From JAJFJD01 sp965228425 (GTDB lineage: Bacteria > Pseudomonadota > Alphaproteobacteria > UBA8366): 64,000 nucleotides of DNA. The position numbers and the translations under genes are program-made. Within the stretch, counting starts at the first letter, position 1, and each line of letters begins with the position of its first letter. The notes beneath the pieces are model-generated. The model was given only the letters and a program-made list of their open reading frames with translations, ran no database searches and was not told the DNA's origin. The stretch covers positions 2,356,001-2,420,000 of the forward strand of contig OZ245815.1 of the NCBI GenBank assembly GCA_965228425.1, in the 5' to 3' direction. Positions 1 to 7,937 of this stretch are shown one piece after another.

Positions 1-1
1 G

Positions 2-292
2 CCGATCGGCGCCAAGGTCACGCTGCGGCGCGACCGGATGTATGAATTCCTGGACCGGCTGGTCACGGTGGCCCTGCCGCGCGTCCGGGATTTTCGGGGA
101 TTGTCTCCCAACAGTTTCGACGGCAACGGCAACTATGCCTTGGGGCTCAAGGAACAGATCGTTTTCCCGGAAATCGATTACGACAAGGTGGATGCAATTC
201 GCGGCATGGATGTCGTGATTTGCACGACAGCACAGACCGATGAGGAAGCGAGACTGCTTCTCAAAGGTTTCGATTTACCGTTCCAGAATTAA
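2..292 (+). CDS. rplE: 50S ribosomal protein L5, C-terminal part (partial)
   Basis: The open frame enters from the left edge and ends at a TAA, giving 96 C-terminal residues. They match the conserved L5 end: 'MYEFLDRLV', 'LPRVRDFRG' and 'GNYALG.KEQ.VFPEI', then the 'G.DVVI.TTA.TDEEA..LL' beta-hairpin region. L5 binds 5S rRNA in the central protuberance of the large subunit. It is followed directly by rpsN, the usual spc-operon order. The 5' part lies outside the window. Confidence 0.97.
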   Translation, partial: PIGAKVTLRRDRMYEFLDRLVTVALPRVRDFRGLSPNSFDGNGNYALGLKEQIVFPEIDYDKVDAIRGMDVVICTTAQTDEEARLLLKGFDLPFQN

Positions 293-318
293 GCGTCTGG
301 CGGAGGAGCAGGTTACAT

Positions 319-624
319 ATGGCCAAGAAAAGCGCGATCGAGAAGAACAAGCGTCGAGCGCGGATGTCCAAGAAGTTTGCGTCCAAGCGGGCGCGGCTCA
401 AGGCAATCGCAAGCGACCGGGACCTCCCGGCGGAAGAGCGTTTCGATGCCCGTTTGAAACTCGCGGAGCTGCCGCGGAATTCAGCGCCGAACCGCATCCG
501 CAACCGGTGTGAGTTGTCGGGACGCCCGCGTGCGTATTACCGCAAATTCAAGATTTCTCGCATTGCTTTGCGCGATCTCGCGTCGTCGGGGCACATCCCC
601 GGCATGGTTAAGGCCAGTTGGTAG
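319..624 (+). CDS. rpsN: 30S ribosomal protein S14 (long, zinc-independent form)
   Basis: The 101-residue product has the long-form S14 layout: a basic N-terminus (MAKKSAIEKNKRR) and the C-terminal 'CELSGRPRAYYRKFKISR' region. It lacks the CxxC...CxxC zinc ribbon of the short form. S14 sits in the 30S head near the A site. The start is the ATG at 319, preceded by a strong GGAGGAG at 302-308. It lies 26 bp after rplE and 13 bp before rpsH, so it is co-transcribed in the spc operon. Confidence 0.97.
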   Translation: MAKKSAIEKNKRRARMSKKFASKRARLKAIASDRDLPAEERFDARLKLAELPRNSAPNRIRNRCELSGRPRAYYRKFKISRIALRDLASSGHIPGMVKASW

Positions 625-637
625 GAGATAGACTGTA

Positions 638-1036
638 ATGTCGATGAGCGATCCTATGGGCGATATGCTCACGCGCATTCGGAATGCGCAGCGGGTCGGC
701 AAGAACACCGTGAGCTGCCCGGCGTCCAAGTTTCGGGCCAACGTCCTCGGTGTGCTGGAACGTGAAGGATTCATTCGTGGATTCAGTTGGGCGGAATTGC
801 GTCAGGGCATTCCCGAGCTGACCATCGAATTAAAGTATTCGGAAGGCGAGCCGGTTATTCGCGAGATCAATCGTGTGTCGCGGCCTGGTCGCCGGGTTTA
901 TTCCAAGATCAAAGATCTCCAGCGGATCTATAACGGTCTTGGCATATCGATCCTGTCGACGCCGCGCGGCGTGATGTCGGATGCGGAAGCACGCGAAGCC
1001 AATGTTGGCGGCGAAGTGCTCTGCCGGGTGTTTTAG
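638..1036 (+). CDS. rpsH: 30S ribosomal protein S8
   Basis: 132 residues, the usual S8 length. It begins 'MSMSDPMGDMLTRIRNA' and ends with the conserved 'GLGISILSTPRGVM' and 'GGEVLCRVF' signatures. S8 is a primary 16S rRNA binder in the 30S platform and, in enterobacteria, the translational repressor of this operon; whether it does that here is not visible. It sits between rpsN and rplF with short gaps. Confidence 0.97.
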   Translation: MSMSDPMGDMLTRIRNAQRVGKNTVSCPASKFRANVLGVLEREGFIRGFSWAELRQGIPELTIELKYSEGEPVIREINRVSRPGRRVYSKIKDLQRIYNGLGISILSTPRGVMSDAEAREANVGGEVLCRVF

Positions 1037-1045
1037 GAGAGAACC

Positions 1046-1585
1046 ATGTCACGTGTTGGCAAATATCCTGTCGCGGTTCCCGATGGCGTCGAGGTTTCGC
1101 TGGCCGGTAATATCCTGACCGCGAAGGGCAAGCTTGGCGAACTTCAGGTGCCCTTCACCGATGAGGTGACGGTCGAGTTGAAGGACGGTAAGGTCAATGT
1201 CAATCCCGTCGGCAGCACAAAGAAGGCGCGGGCGCTCTGGGGCACCATCCGGAGCCTGGTGGACAACGCGGTCGTCGGTGTCTCCGAAGGGTTCACCAAG
1301 CGGCTTGAGATCAATGGCGTCGGTTATCGCGCGCAGGTACAGGGCAAGAAGCTTAACCTGCAGCTTGGGTATAGCCACGATATAGGCTTCGAAATTCCCG
1401 AGGGCGTAAAAATCGCGCTCGAGGGCGACCGGCAATCGATCATCGCGATCAGTGGTGCCGACAAGCAACGCGTCGGGCAGGTGGCGAGCGTCATTCGCGG
1501 TTTCCGCGGACCGGAGCCGTACAAGGGCAAGGGCATCAAATACCAGGATGAGATCATCCTGCGTAAAGAAGGTAAGAAAAAGTAG
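1046..1585 (+). CDS. rplF: 50S ribosomal protein L6
   Basis: 179 residues with the two-fold repeated L6 fold. It starts 'MSRVGKYPVAVPDGVEV' and carries the C-terminal signature 'GPEPYKGKGIKY' ahead of a lysine-rich tail. L6 lies near the sarcin-ricin loop at the factor-binding site. The start at 1046 has a nearby AGGAGAG. Nine bases separate it from rpsH and 11 from rplR. Confidence 0.97.
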   Translation: MSRVGKYPVAVPDGVEVSLAGNILTAKGKLGELQVPFTDEVTVELKDGKVNVNPVGSTKKARALWGTIRSLVDNAVVGVSEGFTKRLEINGVGYRAQVQGKKLNLQLGYSHDIGFEIPEGVKIALEGDRQSIIAISGADKQRVGQVASVIRGFRGPEPYKGKGIKYQDEIILRKEGKKK

Positions 1586-1596
1586 GAACGGCGGCG

Positions 1597-1956
1597 ATGA
1601 ATTCACGAAAACTCTTCGAACGTCGCAAGCGGCGGAATCGATATAACCTGAGACGCCGCGCGAACGGCAAGCCGCGTTTGTCGGTATTCCGTTCGAGCAA
1701 GCACATTTATGTCCAGATCGTCGACGATGGGGATGGCCGCACGCTGGTTGCCGCGTCGTCGGTCGAAAAGGACTTGCGCGGCAAGTTCACGACGGGGGCG
1801 ACCATCGAGGCCGCCGCCGCCATCGGTAAGGAAATTGCCGACCGGGCGTCCAAAGCGGGCGTGTCGGACGTGGTGTTCGACCGCGGCGGATACAACTATC
1901 ACGGCCGGATCAAGGCACTGGCCGAAGCTGCCCGCGAAGGTGGGCTGAAGTTTTAG
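1597..1956 (+). CDS. rplR: 50S ribosomal protein L18
   Basis: 119 residues. It has the arginine-rich N-terminus 'RRKRRNRYNLRR', the conserved 'RPRLSVFRS.KHIY.Q..DD..G.TL' type segment and the C-terminal 'DRGGYNYHGRIKALAEAAREGGL'. L18 binds 5S rRNA together with L5 in the central protuberance. It is in the normal position between rplF and rpsE. Confidence 0.97.
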   Translation: MNSRKLFERRKRRNRYNLRRRANGKPRLSVFRSSKHIYVQIVDDGDGRTLVAASSVEKDLRGKFTTGATIEAAAAIGKEIADRASKAGVSDVVFDRGGYNYHGRIKALAEAAREGGLKF

Positions 1957-1971
1957 GAAGGGACGCGGGTA

Positions 1972-2583
1972 ATGGCTCAACCACCGCAAGGTCGCGGACA
2001 GGGATCGCAAGGGCGCGGTCAAGGACGCGGAAGAGGGCGTGGACGGGATGATCGCAACGAGCAGGAATTCATCGAGAAGCTCGTCGGGATCAACCGTGTC
2101 GCCAAGGTCGTGAAGGGTGGCCGGCGCTTCGGCTTCTCGGCTGTTGTCGTCGTCGGTGATGGCAAAGGCCGGGTCGGCTTCGGCCTCGGCAAGGCGCGTG
2201 AAGTGCCGGAAGCCATCCGCAAGGCGACCGAGCGCGCGCGGAAATCCCTTATCCGGGTACCGCTGCGCGAAGGACGGACGCTGCATCACGACGTGACCGG
2301 CCGTTTCGGCGCTGGCCGCGTGGTTCTTCGGAACGCGCCGTCGGGAACCGGAATCATCGCCGGCGGCCCGATGCGCGCGGTGTTCGAGGCATTGGGCGTG
2401 CAGGATGTCGTCGCCAAGTCGGTCGGGACGTCCAATTCGCACAACATGATCAAGGCGACCTTTGCGGCATTGATGAACTGTAATTCGCCGCGCCAGGTCG
2501 CGAACCGCCGTGGCAAGAAGGTGGGCGAGATCGTCGGCCGCCGCGAAGAGACGTCGGCCGAGCGGGAGCAGACCAATGCCTGA
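1972..2583 (+). CDS. rpsE: 30S ribosomal protein S5 with an RG-rich N-terminal extension
   Basis: 203 residues. The S5 core starts near residue 30 with 'EFIEKLVGINRVAKVVKGG' and continues through 'GDGKGRVGFG.GKA.EVP' and 'APSGTGIIAGG'. S5 contributes to decoding accuracy at the mRNA entry site. The first ~27 residues are a low-complexity Gly/Arg/Gln tract (repeated GRGQ and GRG units), longer than in Escherichia coli S5. The last codons overlap the start of rpmD (ATG at 2576), which suggests translational coupling. Confidence 0.97.
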   Translation: MAQPPQGRGQGSQGRGQGRGRGRGRDDRNEQEFIEKLVGINRVAKVVKGGRRFGFSAVVVVGDGKGRVGFGLGKAREVPEAIRKATERARKSLIRVPLREGRTLHHDVTGRFGAGRVVLRNAPSGTGIIAGGPMRAVFEALGVQDVVAKSVGTSNSHNMIKATFAALMNCNSPRQVANRRGKKVGEIVGRREETSAEREQTNA

Positions 2584-2770
2584 GTCGAAGAAAACCGTGC
2601 GGGTAACACAAATCGGAAGCCCCATTCGGCGGCGTAAGGATCAGCGGGCCACGTTGGTGGGGCTCGGCTTAAACAAGATGCACAAAACCAGCGAACTCGA
2701 AGACACGCCGTCGGTTCGCGGGATGATCAACAAGGTTCACCACTTGGTGCGCGTCGAAGACGCGAATTAG
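2576..2770 (+). CDS. rpmD: 50S ribosomal protein L30
   Basis: A 64-residue protein starting at the ATG at 2576 (MPESKKTVRV). It has the L30 pattern 'QIGSPIRR...QRATL.GLGL.KM...ELEDTPSVRGMI.KV.HLV'. The frame is open further upstream, but this start gives normal L30 length and an 8-base overlap with rpsE. L30 is a small large-subunit protein near domain II of 23S rRNA. Confidence 0.96.
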   Translation: MPESKKTVRVTQIGSPIRRRKDQRATLVGLGLNKMHKTSELEDTPSVRGMINKVHHLVRVEDAN

Positions 2771-2796
2771 GCGCCGGCGGGGCAAGGGTTCAAGGT

Positions 2797-3345
2797 ATGA
2801 AACTCAACGAAATTTCGGACAATTCGGGGGCACGGCCCGTCCGCAAGCGCGTCGGCCGGGGCACTGGCTCGGGCACCGGCGGAACCTCGGGTGCTGGCCA
2901 TAAGGGCCAGAAATCCCGGTCGGGCGTATCCATCAAGGGCTTTGAGGGCGGTCAGATGCCGCTTTACCGGCGTGTCCCAAAGCGCGGATTTACCAATGTT
3001 TTCCGGCTCCGGTTCGCAGAACTGAATGTCGGGCGGCTGCAGCAGGCGATCGATGCGAAGAAAGTCGACGCGAAAAAACCGATCAACGGTGACGTTTTGG
3101 TTGAGGCCGGCGTGATCCGCCGGCTGCACGATGGCGTGCGCCTTCTTGCAAAAGGCGAGATCAAGGCCAATGTGACAATAGAAGTCGCCGGGGCGTCGAA
3201 ATCGGCCATCGAAGCCGTTGAAAAGGCGGGCGGTAAGGTCACCGTGATCGTCAGGCCGAAGCAGGACGGCAAGCACGTCAAGAAGACGGACGGCAAAGGC
3301 GGCAAGAACGCGAAGTCGGAAAAGTCCGAGGACGCGAGCGCTTGA
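2797..3345 (+). CDS. rplO: 50S ribosomal protein L15
   Basis: 182 residues. The N-terminal glycine-rich, basic segment 'KRVGRGTGSGTGGTSGAGHKGQ' region and 'FEGGQMPLYRR.PKRGF' are L15 hallmarks. L15 is a late assembly protein reaching into the 23S core. The C-terminus carries an extra Lys/Gly/Ser-rich tail of about 30 residues (from 'KHVKKTDGK') that is absent from the shorter enterobacterial protein. It precedes secY by 41 bp. Confidence 0.96.
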   Translation: MKLNEISDNSGARPVRKRVGRGTGSGTGGTSGAGHKGQKSRSGVSIKGFEGGQMPLYRRVPKRGFTNVFRLRFAELNVGRLQQAIDAKKVDAKKPINGDVLVEAGVIRRLHDGVRLLAKGEIKANVTIEVAGASKSAIEAVEKAGGKVTVIVRPKQDGKHVKKTDGKGGKNAKSEKSEDASA

Positions 3346-3386
3346 CCACAGGCGGTCGCGTTTAGCGGCAAACGGGATACACTGGC

Positions 3387-4730
3387 ATGGCATCAGCGGC
3401 CGAACAGTTAGCGTCGAACTTCAATCTCGGGGCCTTGAAGAAGGCGACGGAGTTGAAAAAGCGAATCTGGTTCACGCTGGGCGCTTTGGTCATCTATCGT
3501 TTCGGCACGTATATCCCGCTTCCCGGTATCGATACCATCGTCCTGCAGGACCTGTTCTCGCAGCAGGCGGGCGGCATCATCGGCATGTTCGATGTGTTCG
3601 CGGGCGGCGCGCTGAGCCGGATGTCCATCTTCGCGCTGAACATCATGCCGTATATCTCGGCTGCCATTATCATGCAGTTGATGCAGGCGGTGTCGCCGAA
3701 GCTGGAGCAGCTCAAGAAAGAGGGCGAGGCCGGGCGCAAGAAGATCAATCAGTATACGCGCTACGGGACGGTTTTCCTGGCGACGTTCCAGGCCTACGGG
3801 CTGGCGGTCGGGCTAGAGAGTATGCAAAGCAGCGTGGGTGCGGCTGTGATGTCGCCGGGCGTGTTCTTCCGCGCGACCACGGTCATCACGCTGGTCGGCG
3901 GGACAATCTTCCTGATGTGGCTTGGCGAGCAGGTGACCCAGCGCGGGGTCGGCAATGGTATTTCGCTGATCATTTTCGCGGGCATCGTGGCGGAACTGCC
4001 ATCGGCGCTGGCCGGCACCCTGGATTTGGGCCGAACGGGCGCACTGCCGACCATCGTGATCATCGGCTTCCTGCTGCTTTCGATCATCGTGATCATGATC
4101 ATCGTGTTCGTCGAGCGGGCGCAGCGACGTATCGTGGTCCAGTATCCCAAACGGCAGGTCGGCAACCGCATGTTCGGCGGCGAGTCCTCGCATTTGCCGC
4201 TGAAATTGAACACGTCGGGCGTCATTCCGCCGATTTTCGCCAGCTCGTTGCTCTTGCTGCCGCTGACGGTGGCGAATTTTTCGGGCGGGCAAGGGCCGGA
4301 ATGGCTAAATACCGTCAACGCCTTGTTGGGACGCGGCCAGCCGCTGTTCCTATTGATCTATGTCTCGATGATCGTGTTCTTCGCATTCTTCTATACGGCG
4401 ATCGTCTTCAATCCCCAGGAAACCGCGGATAACCTAAAGCAGTACGGCGGCTTCATTCCGGGTATTCGACCCGGCAAGAACACCGCGGATTACTTGGATT
4501 TCGTGCTCACGCGGCTCACCGTCATCGGGGCGATCTACCTCTCGGTGATTTGTATCATCCCGGAATGGCTGATATCGCAGTACTCGGTGCCATTCTACTT
4601 CGGCGGGACGAGTCTGCTTATCGTGGTGACCGTAACGATGGACACTGTCGGACAGGTCCATTCCCACCTATTGGCCCATCAATATGAAGGGTTGATCAAG
4701 AAGTCCAAGCTGCGGGGACGGCGGGGATGA
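3387..4730 (+). CDS. secY: Protein translocase subunit SecY
   Basis: 447 residues with ten hydrophobic segments, the SecYEG channel-forming subunit of the inner membrane. Recognisable parts are the N-terminal 'LKKRIWFTLGALVIYRFGTYIPLPGI', the plug region 'GGALSRMSIFALNIMPYISA', and the cytosolic 'NPQETADNLKQYGGFIPGIRPG' loop with the arginine used by SecA and the ribosome. The stop overlaps the adk start as ATGA (4727-4730), typical translational coupling. Confidence 0.97.
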   Translation: MASAAEQLASNFNLGALKKATELKKRIWFTLGALVIYRFGTYIPLPGIDTIVLQDLFSQQAGGIIGMFDVFAGGALSRMSIFALNIMPYISAAIIMQLMQAVSPKLEQLKKEGEAGRKKINQYTRYGTVFLATFQAYGLAVGLESMQSSVGAAVMSPGVFFRATTVITLVGGTIFLMWLGEQVTQRGVGNGISLIIFAGIVAELPSALAGTLDLGRTGALPTIVIIGFLLLSIIVIMIIVFVERAQRRIVVQYPKRQVGNRMFGGESSHLPLKLNTSGVIPPIFASSLLLLPLTVANFSGGQGPEWLNTVNALLGRGQPLFLLIYVSMIVFFAFFYTAIVFNPQETADNLKQYGGFIPGIRPGKNTADYLDFVLTRLTVIGAIYLSVICIIPEWLISQYSVPFYFGGTSLLIVVTVTMDTVGQVHSHLLAHQYEGLIKKSKLRGRRG

Positions 4731-5311
4731 ACATCGTGTTGTTCGGGCCGCCGGGCGCTGGGAAGGGCACGCAGGCCCGGCGCCTGGTCGAGAAATTTGG
4801 CATTGTCCACTTGTCGACCGGCGAAATGCTCCGCGATGCCGCTGCCTCTGGCTCCGAGATTGGGCAGCGGGCGAAGGCGGTGATTGAAGCAGGCCAGCTC
4901 ATGCCCGACGATGTAATGGTCGAGATCGTTTCGGATCGCATCGACGAGCCGGATTGTGCGAATGGCTTCATCCTGGACGGTTTCCCGCGGACAATTCCGC
5001 AGGCCAAGGCGCTGGACAAGCTCTTGGCCGAAAAGGGGCTGACGCTCGACCATGTCATCGAGCTTTCGGTTGCCGACGATGTGTTAGTTTCGCGGATCGT
5101 GGCCCGCGCCGCCGAGGAGGCCGCTGCCGCCGGACGCTCGCGAGCCGACGACAATGTAGAGATATTGAAGAAACGGCTCGCCGTTTATCATGAGCGGACG
5201 ACCCCGGTTCTTCCCTATTATCGCGACAAATCGATACTCAAAACCGTGGACGGTATGGCCGATATCGACGGTGTCGCGGCGCAGATCGATGCTCTGGTGC
5301 AGGGCGGATAG
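4727..5311 (+). CDS. adk: Adenylate kinase (short-LID form)
   Basis: 194 residues. The P-loop 'GPPGAGKGTQ' lies at residues 7-16, followed by 'HLSTGEMLR' and 'DGFPRT', the AMP-binding and catalytic motifs. The LID is the short form without zinc cysteines, as in many alphaproteobacteria. It interconverts ATP, ADP and AMP in the cytoplasm. It is coupled to secY by an ATGA overlap. The next gene, rpsM, has its own promoter just after the adk stop. Confidence 0.97.
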   Translation: MNIVLFGPPGAGKGTQARRLVEKFGIVHLSTGEMLRDAAASGSEIGQRAKAVIEAGQLMPDDVMVEIVSDRIDEPDCANGFILDGFPRTIPQAKALDKLLAEKGLTLDHVIELSVADDVLVSRIVARAAEEAAAAGRSRADDNVEILKKRLAVYHERTTPVLPYYRDKSILKTVDGMADIDGVAAQIDALVQGG

Positions 5312-5316
5312 GAGAT

Positions 5317-5344
5317 TTGACACCATGTTGAATTCCCCTATAAT
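5317..5344 (+). promoter_or_regulatory. Consensus sigma70 promoter for the rpsM-rpsK-rpoA-rplQ operon
   Basis: TTGACA at 5317-5322 and TATAAT at 5339-5344, both perfect matches to the hexamers, are separated by 16 bp. Transcription would start near 5351. That leaves a leader of about 140 bases before the rpsM GTG at 5492. The promoter begins 5 bases after the adk stop, so it uncouples the alpha operon from the spc operon. The leader could carry ribosomal-protein feedback control, but I see no element I can name. Confidence 0.75.
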
Positions 5345-5491
5345 CCGCGGCCCCGGGGCCGAATTAGTGGTTTCCGGCGTCGGGGTTGTCCCGGCAAACC
5401 GAAACATCCTGGCAACTACGTGCACGGTCGGCGGATTGGAGCCGGTACGCGGCGATTTGCCTATCGTAGTGTCTGACAAGGAGTACTCGGC

Positions 5492-5866
5492 GTGGCTCGC
5501 ATAGCTGGCGTGAACATTCCGACGCAAAAGCGCGTCGAAATTGCGCTTACATACATTCACGGCATCGGTCGCACCAAGGCAAAGGAAATTTGCGGGAAGT
5601 GCGGCATTCCCGGTGAACGTCGCGTGAATGAGATGAGCGAACAGGAAGTAATGGGCGTCCGTGAGGTGATAGATCGCGACTACGTGGTGGAGGGAGATCT
5701 TCGCCGGGAAGTCGCGATGAACATCAAGCGGCTGATGGATCTTGGCTGTTATCGCGGCCTGCGTCATCGTAAGGGCCTTCCCGTGCACGGGCAGCGGACG
5801 CATACCAATGCCCGCACCCGCAAAGGGCCGGCCCGTCCGATTGCTGGCAAGAAAAAAGCGGTCTAA
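5492..5866 (+). CDS. rpsM: 30S ribosomal protein S13
   Basis: 124 residues beginning at a GTG with AAGGAG at 5478-5483. The start 'MARIAGVNIP' and the C-terminal 'GLRHRKGLPVHGQRTHTNARTRKGP' are diagnostic. S13 is in the 30S head and contacts the P-site tRNA and L5 (bridge B1b). It opens the alpha operon behind the 5317-5344 promoter. The rpmJ gene often found between secY and rpsM is absent. Confidence 0.97.
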   Translation: MARIAGVNIPTQKRVEIALTYIHGIGRTKAKEICGKCGIPGERRVNEMSEQEVMGVREVIDRDYVVEGDLRREVAMNIKRLMDLGCYRGLRHRKGLPVHGQRTHTNARTRKGPARPIAGKKKAV

Positions 5867-5878
5867 GGAGCGGCACGG

Positions 5879-6271
5879 ATGGCTAAGGCAGCGACAGCGC
5901 GCGTACGTCGGCGCGAACGGAAGAACATCACGTCGGGCGTTGCGCATGTGAATGCGTCGTTCAACAACACCATGATCACGATAACCGACGCGCAGGGCAA
6001 TGCGATTGCCTGGTCGTCGGCCGGCGGCATGGGATTCAAGGGGAGCCGGAAATCGACTCCCTATGCGGCGCAGGTCGCCGCGGAAGATGCCGGCAAGAAG
6101 GCGCAGGAACACGGCATGAAGACCCTGGAAGTCTGCGTAAAAGGACCCGGGTCAGGGCGTGAATCGGCGCTTCGGGCATTGCAGGCGGTCGGTTTCACGA
6201 TCACCGCTATTCGCGATGTGACGCCAATTCCCCATAACGGGTGCCGCCCGCCGAAACGCCGGCGGGTTTGA
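5879..6271 (+). CDS. rpsK: 30S ribosomal protein S11
   Basis: 130 residues with 'NITSGVAHVNASFNNTMITITD', 'AWSSAGGMGFKGSRKSTPYAAQ' (read in parts) and the C-terminal 'IPHNGCRPPKRRRV', all S11 signatures. It lies in the platform by the E site and the Shine-Dalgarno helix. It starts 12 bases after rpsM; an 85-bp gap follows before rpoA. Confidence 0.97.
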   Translation: MAKAATARVRRRERKNITSGVAHVNASFNNTMITITDAQGNAIAWSSAGGMGFKGSRKSTPYAAQVAAEDAGKKAQEHGMKTLEVCVKGPGSGRESALRALQAVGFTITAIRDVTPIPHNGCRPPKRRRV

Positions 6272-6356
6272 TCCGCCGTCCGAACGACGGGCCGGATTTA
6301 CGGAACAACGCCGCTGCCGAGAGCAGCGCGGTTTTTGACAGAGCGAGGTCGCAACG

Positions 6357-7373
6357 GTGATCCAGAAGAACTGGCAAGCATTGATCAAGCCAAACAAGTT
6401 AAATATCGAGCCGGGGGCCGATTCATCGCGCACCGCAACCGTCGTTGCGGAACCGTTGGAGCGCGGCTTTGGCCTGACGCTGGGCAACGCTATCCGGCGT
6501 ATCCTGCTGTCGTCCCTGCAAGGCGCGGCGGTCACGTCCATTCAGATTGAGGGCGTCCTGCACGAGTTCTCGTCCATCCAGGGTGTGCAGGAGGATGTCA
6601 CGGATATCGTGCTGAACATCAAATCGCTTGCGCTTCGCATGCACAGCGAAGGGCCGAAGCGGATGTCCCTGACGGCCAAGGGGCCGGGCGAGGTCACGGC
6701 GGCGCAGGTCGAGACCGGGCACGACATCGAGGTGATGAACCCCAACCTCGTCATTTGCACGTTGGACAAGGGCGCCAGCATCAACATGGAGCTGACCGTC
6801 GACACCGGAAAGGGTTATGTCGCCGCGTCGCTGAACCGGCCGGCGGATGCGCCGATCGGGTTGATCCCGGTCGACTCGGTGTTCAGTCCGGTTCGCAAAT
6901 GCTCGTACAAGGTCGAGAACACGCGTGTCGGTCAGGTCACGGACTATGACAAGCTGTCCATGACGCTGGAAACCAACGGCACCGTGACGCCGGAAGATGC
7001 CGTGGCGCTGGCCGCCCGCATTCTTCAGGATCAGCTTCAGCTGTTCATCAATTTCGAAGAGCCGCAACAGCGTGTCGAGCAGGAACAGGCGACGGATTTG
7101 CCGTTCAACAAGAATCTGCTGCGCAAGGTCGACGAGCTGGAGCTCTCCGTCCGGTCGGCGAACTGCTTGAAGAACGACAACATCGTCTACATCGGCGATT
7201 TGGTTCAGAAATCCGAAGCGGAAATGCTGCGGACCCCGAACTTCGGGCGTAAATCGCTGAACGAGATTAAGGAAGTCTTGTCGCAGATGGGATTGCATCT
7301 CGGCATGGAGATCAGCAACTGGCCGCCGGATAACATCGAAGACCTGGCACGGCGGTTGGAAGAGCCGTTCTAA
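6357..7373 (+). CDS. rpoA: RNA polymerase subunit alpha
   Basis: 338 residues from a GTG start. The N-terminal domain, which dimerises and assembles beta and beta', carries 'ERGFGLTLGNAIRRILLSSL' and 'GAAVTSI'. A linker near residue 240 leads to the C-terminal DNA- and activator-binding domain with 'LELSVRSANCLKND' and 'GRKSLNEIKEVL'. Position between rpsK and rplQ is standard. Confidence 0.97.
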   Translation: MIQKNWQALIKPNKLNIEPGADSSRTATVVAEPLERGFGLTLGNAIRRILLSSLQGAAVTSIQIEGVLHEFSSIQGVQEDVTDIVLNIKSLALRMHSEGPKRMSLTAKGPGEVTAAQVETGHDIEVMNPNLVICTLDKGASINMELTVDTGKGYVAASLNRPADAPIGLIPVDSVFSPVRKCSYKVENTRVGQVTDYDKLSMTLETNGTVTPEDAVALAARILQDQLQLFINFEEPQQRVEQEQATDLPFNKNLLRKVDELELSVRSANCLKNDNIVYIGDLVQKSEAEMLRTPNFGRKSLNEIKEVLSQMGLHLGMEISNWPPDNIEDLARRLEEPF

Positions 7374-7410
7374 AGACGGTCAAACGACAGAACTCGAGGA
7401 GCGGCGGACA

Positions 7411-7839
7411 ATGCGCCACAGAATGAGCGGGCGAAAGCTCAATCGGAAGAGTCAGCATCGCAAAGCAATGTTTTCGAACATGGCGGCTGCACTCATCAAG
7501 CATGAGCAGATCAAAACGACCTTGCCAAAGGCGAAGGAGCTTCGGCCGATCGTGGAGAAGCTTGTGACCTTGGGGAAGCGCGGCACGCTGCATGACCGCC
7601 GGCGGGCGTTCGCGATGCTTCGCGACGACGCGACGACGGCAAAGCTGTTCGAGACGCTGGGGCCACGGTATGAGGACCGCAACGGCGGCTATATCCGCAT
7701 CATCAAGGCGGGCTTCCGCTATGGCGATGCCGCGCCGATGGCGATGATCGAATTCGTCGACCGAGACGAGGACGCCAAGGGACTCGATTCAGGGCCGGTC
7801 GAGATTGATGAAGATCTGGAAGAGACCGCCGCTGCGTAG
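7411..7839 (+). CDS. rplQ: 50S ribosomal protein L17
   Basis: 142 residues starting 'MRHRMSGRKLNRKSQHRKAM', followed by 'LIKHEQIKTTLPKAKELRP' and 'GGYIRI.KAGFRYGD'. L17 sits near the exit-tunnel rim. The last ~25 residues are an acidic tail (DEDAKGLDSG...DEDLEET), longer than in Escherichia coli. This is the last gene of the operon; a terminator follows at 7871. Confidence 0.96.
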   Translation: MRHRMSGRKLNRKSQHRKAMFSNMAAALIKHEQIKTTLPKAKELRPIVEKLVTLGKRGTLHDRRRAFAMLRDDATTAKLFETLGPRYEDRNGGYIRIIKAGFRYGDAAPMAMIEFVDRDEDAKGLDSGPVEIDEDLEETAAA

Positions 7840-7870
7840 GCTGTCCTTCGGTGCATATCGATTCAAATGG

Positions 7871-7898
7871 GGGGCGGCCGCGGGGCCGGCCCCTTTTT
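7871..7898 (+). terminator. Rho-independent terminator of the alpha operon
   Basis: GGGGC (7871-7875) and GGCC (7876-7879) pair with GGCC (7884-7887) and GCCCC (7889-7893) around a GCGG loop with one bulged G, followed by five Ts (7894-7898). It lies 32 bases past the rplQ stop and just before an unrelated protease gene. Confidence 0.8.
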
Positions 7899-7937
7899 GT
7901 GTTATCGGTAGTTGCCTGATGAAACCCGGAGGAGTAC

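Noticed and set aside
5325..5504. 59-codon frame between adk and rpsM with a GGAG ribosome site
   Set aside because: Its ATG lies between the -35 and -10 hexamers of the consensus promoter and its end overlaps rpsM. It would not be on the main transcript, and the peptide matches nothing I know.
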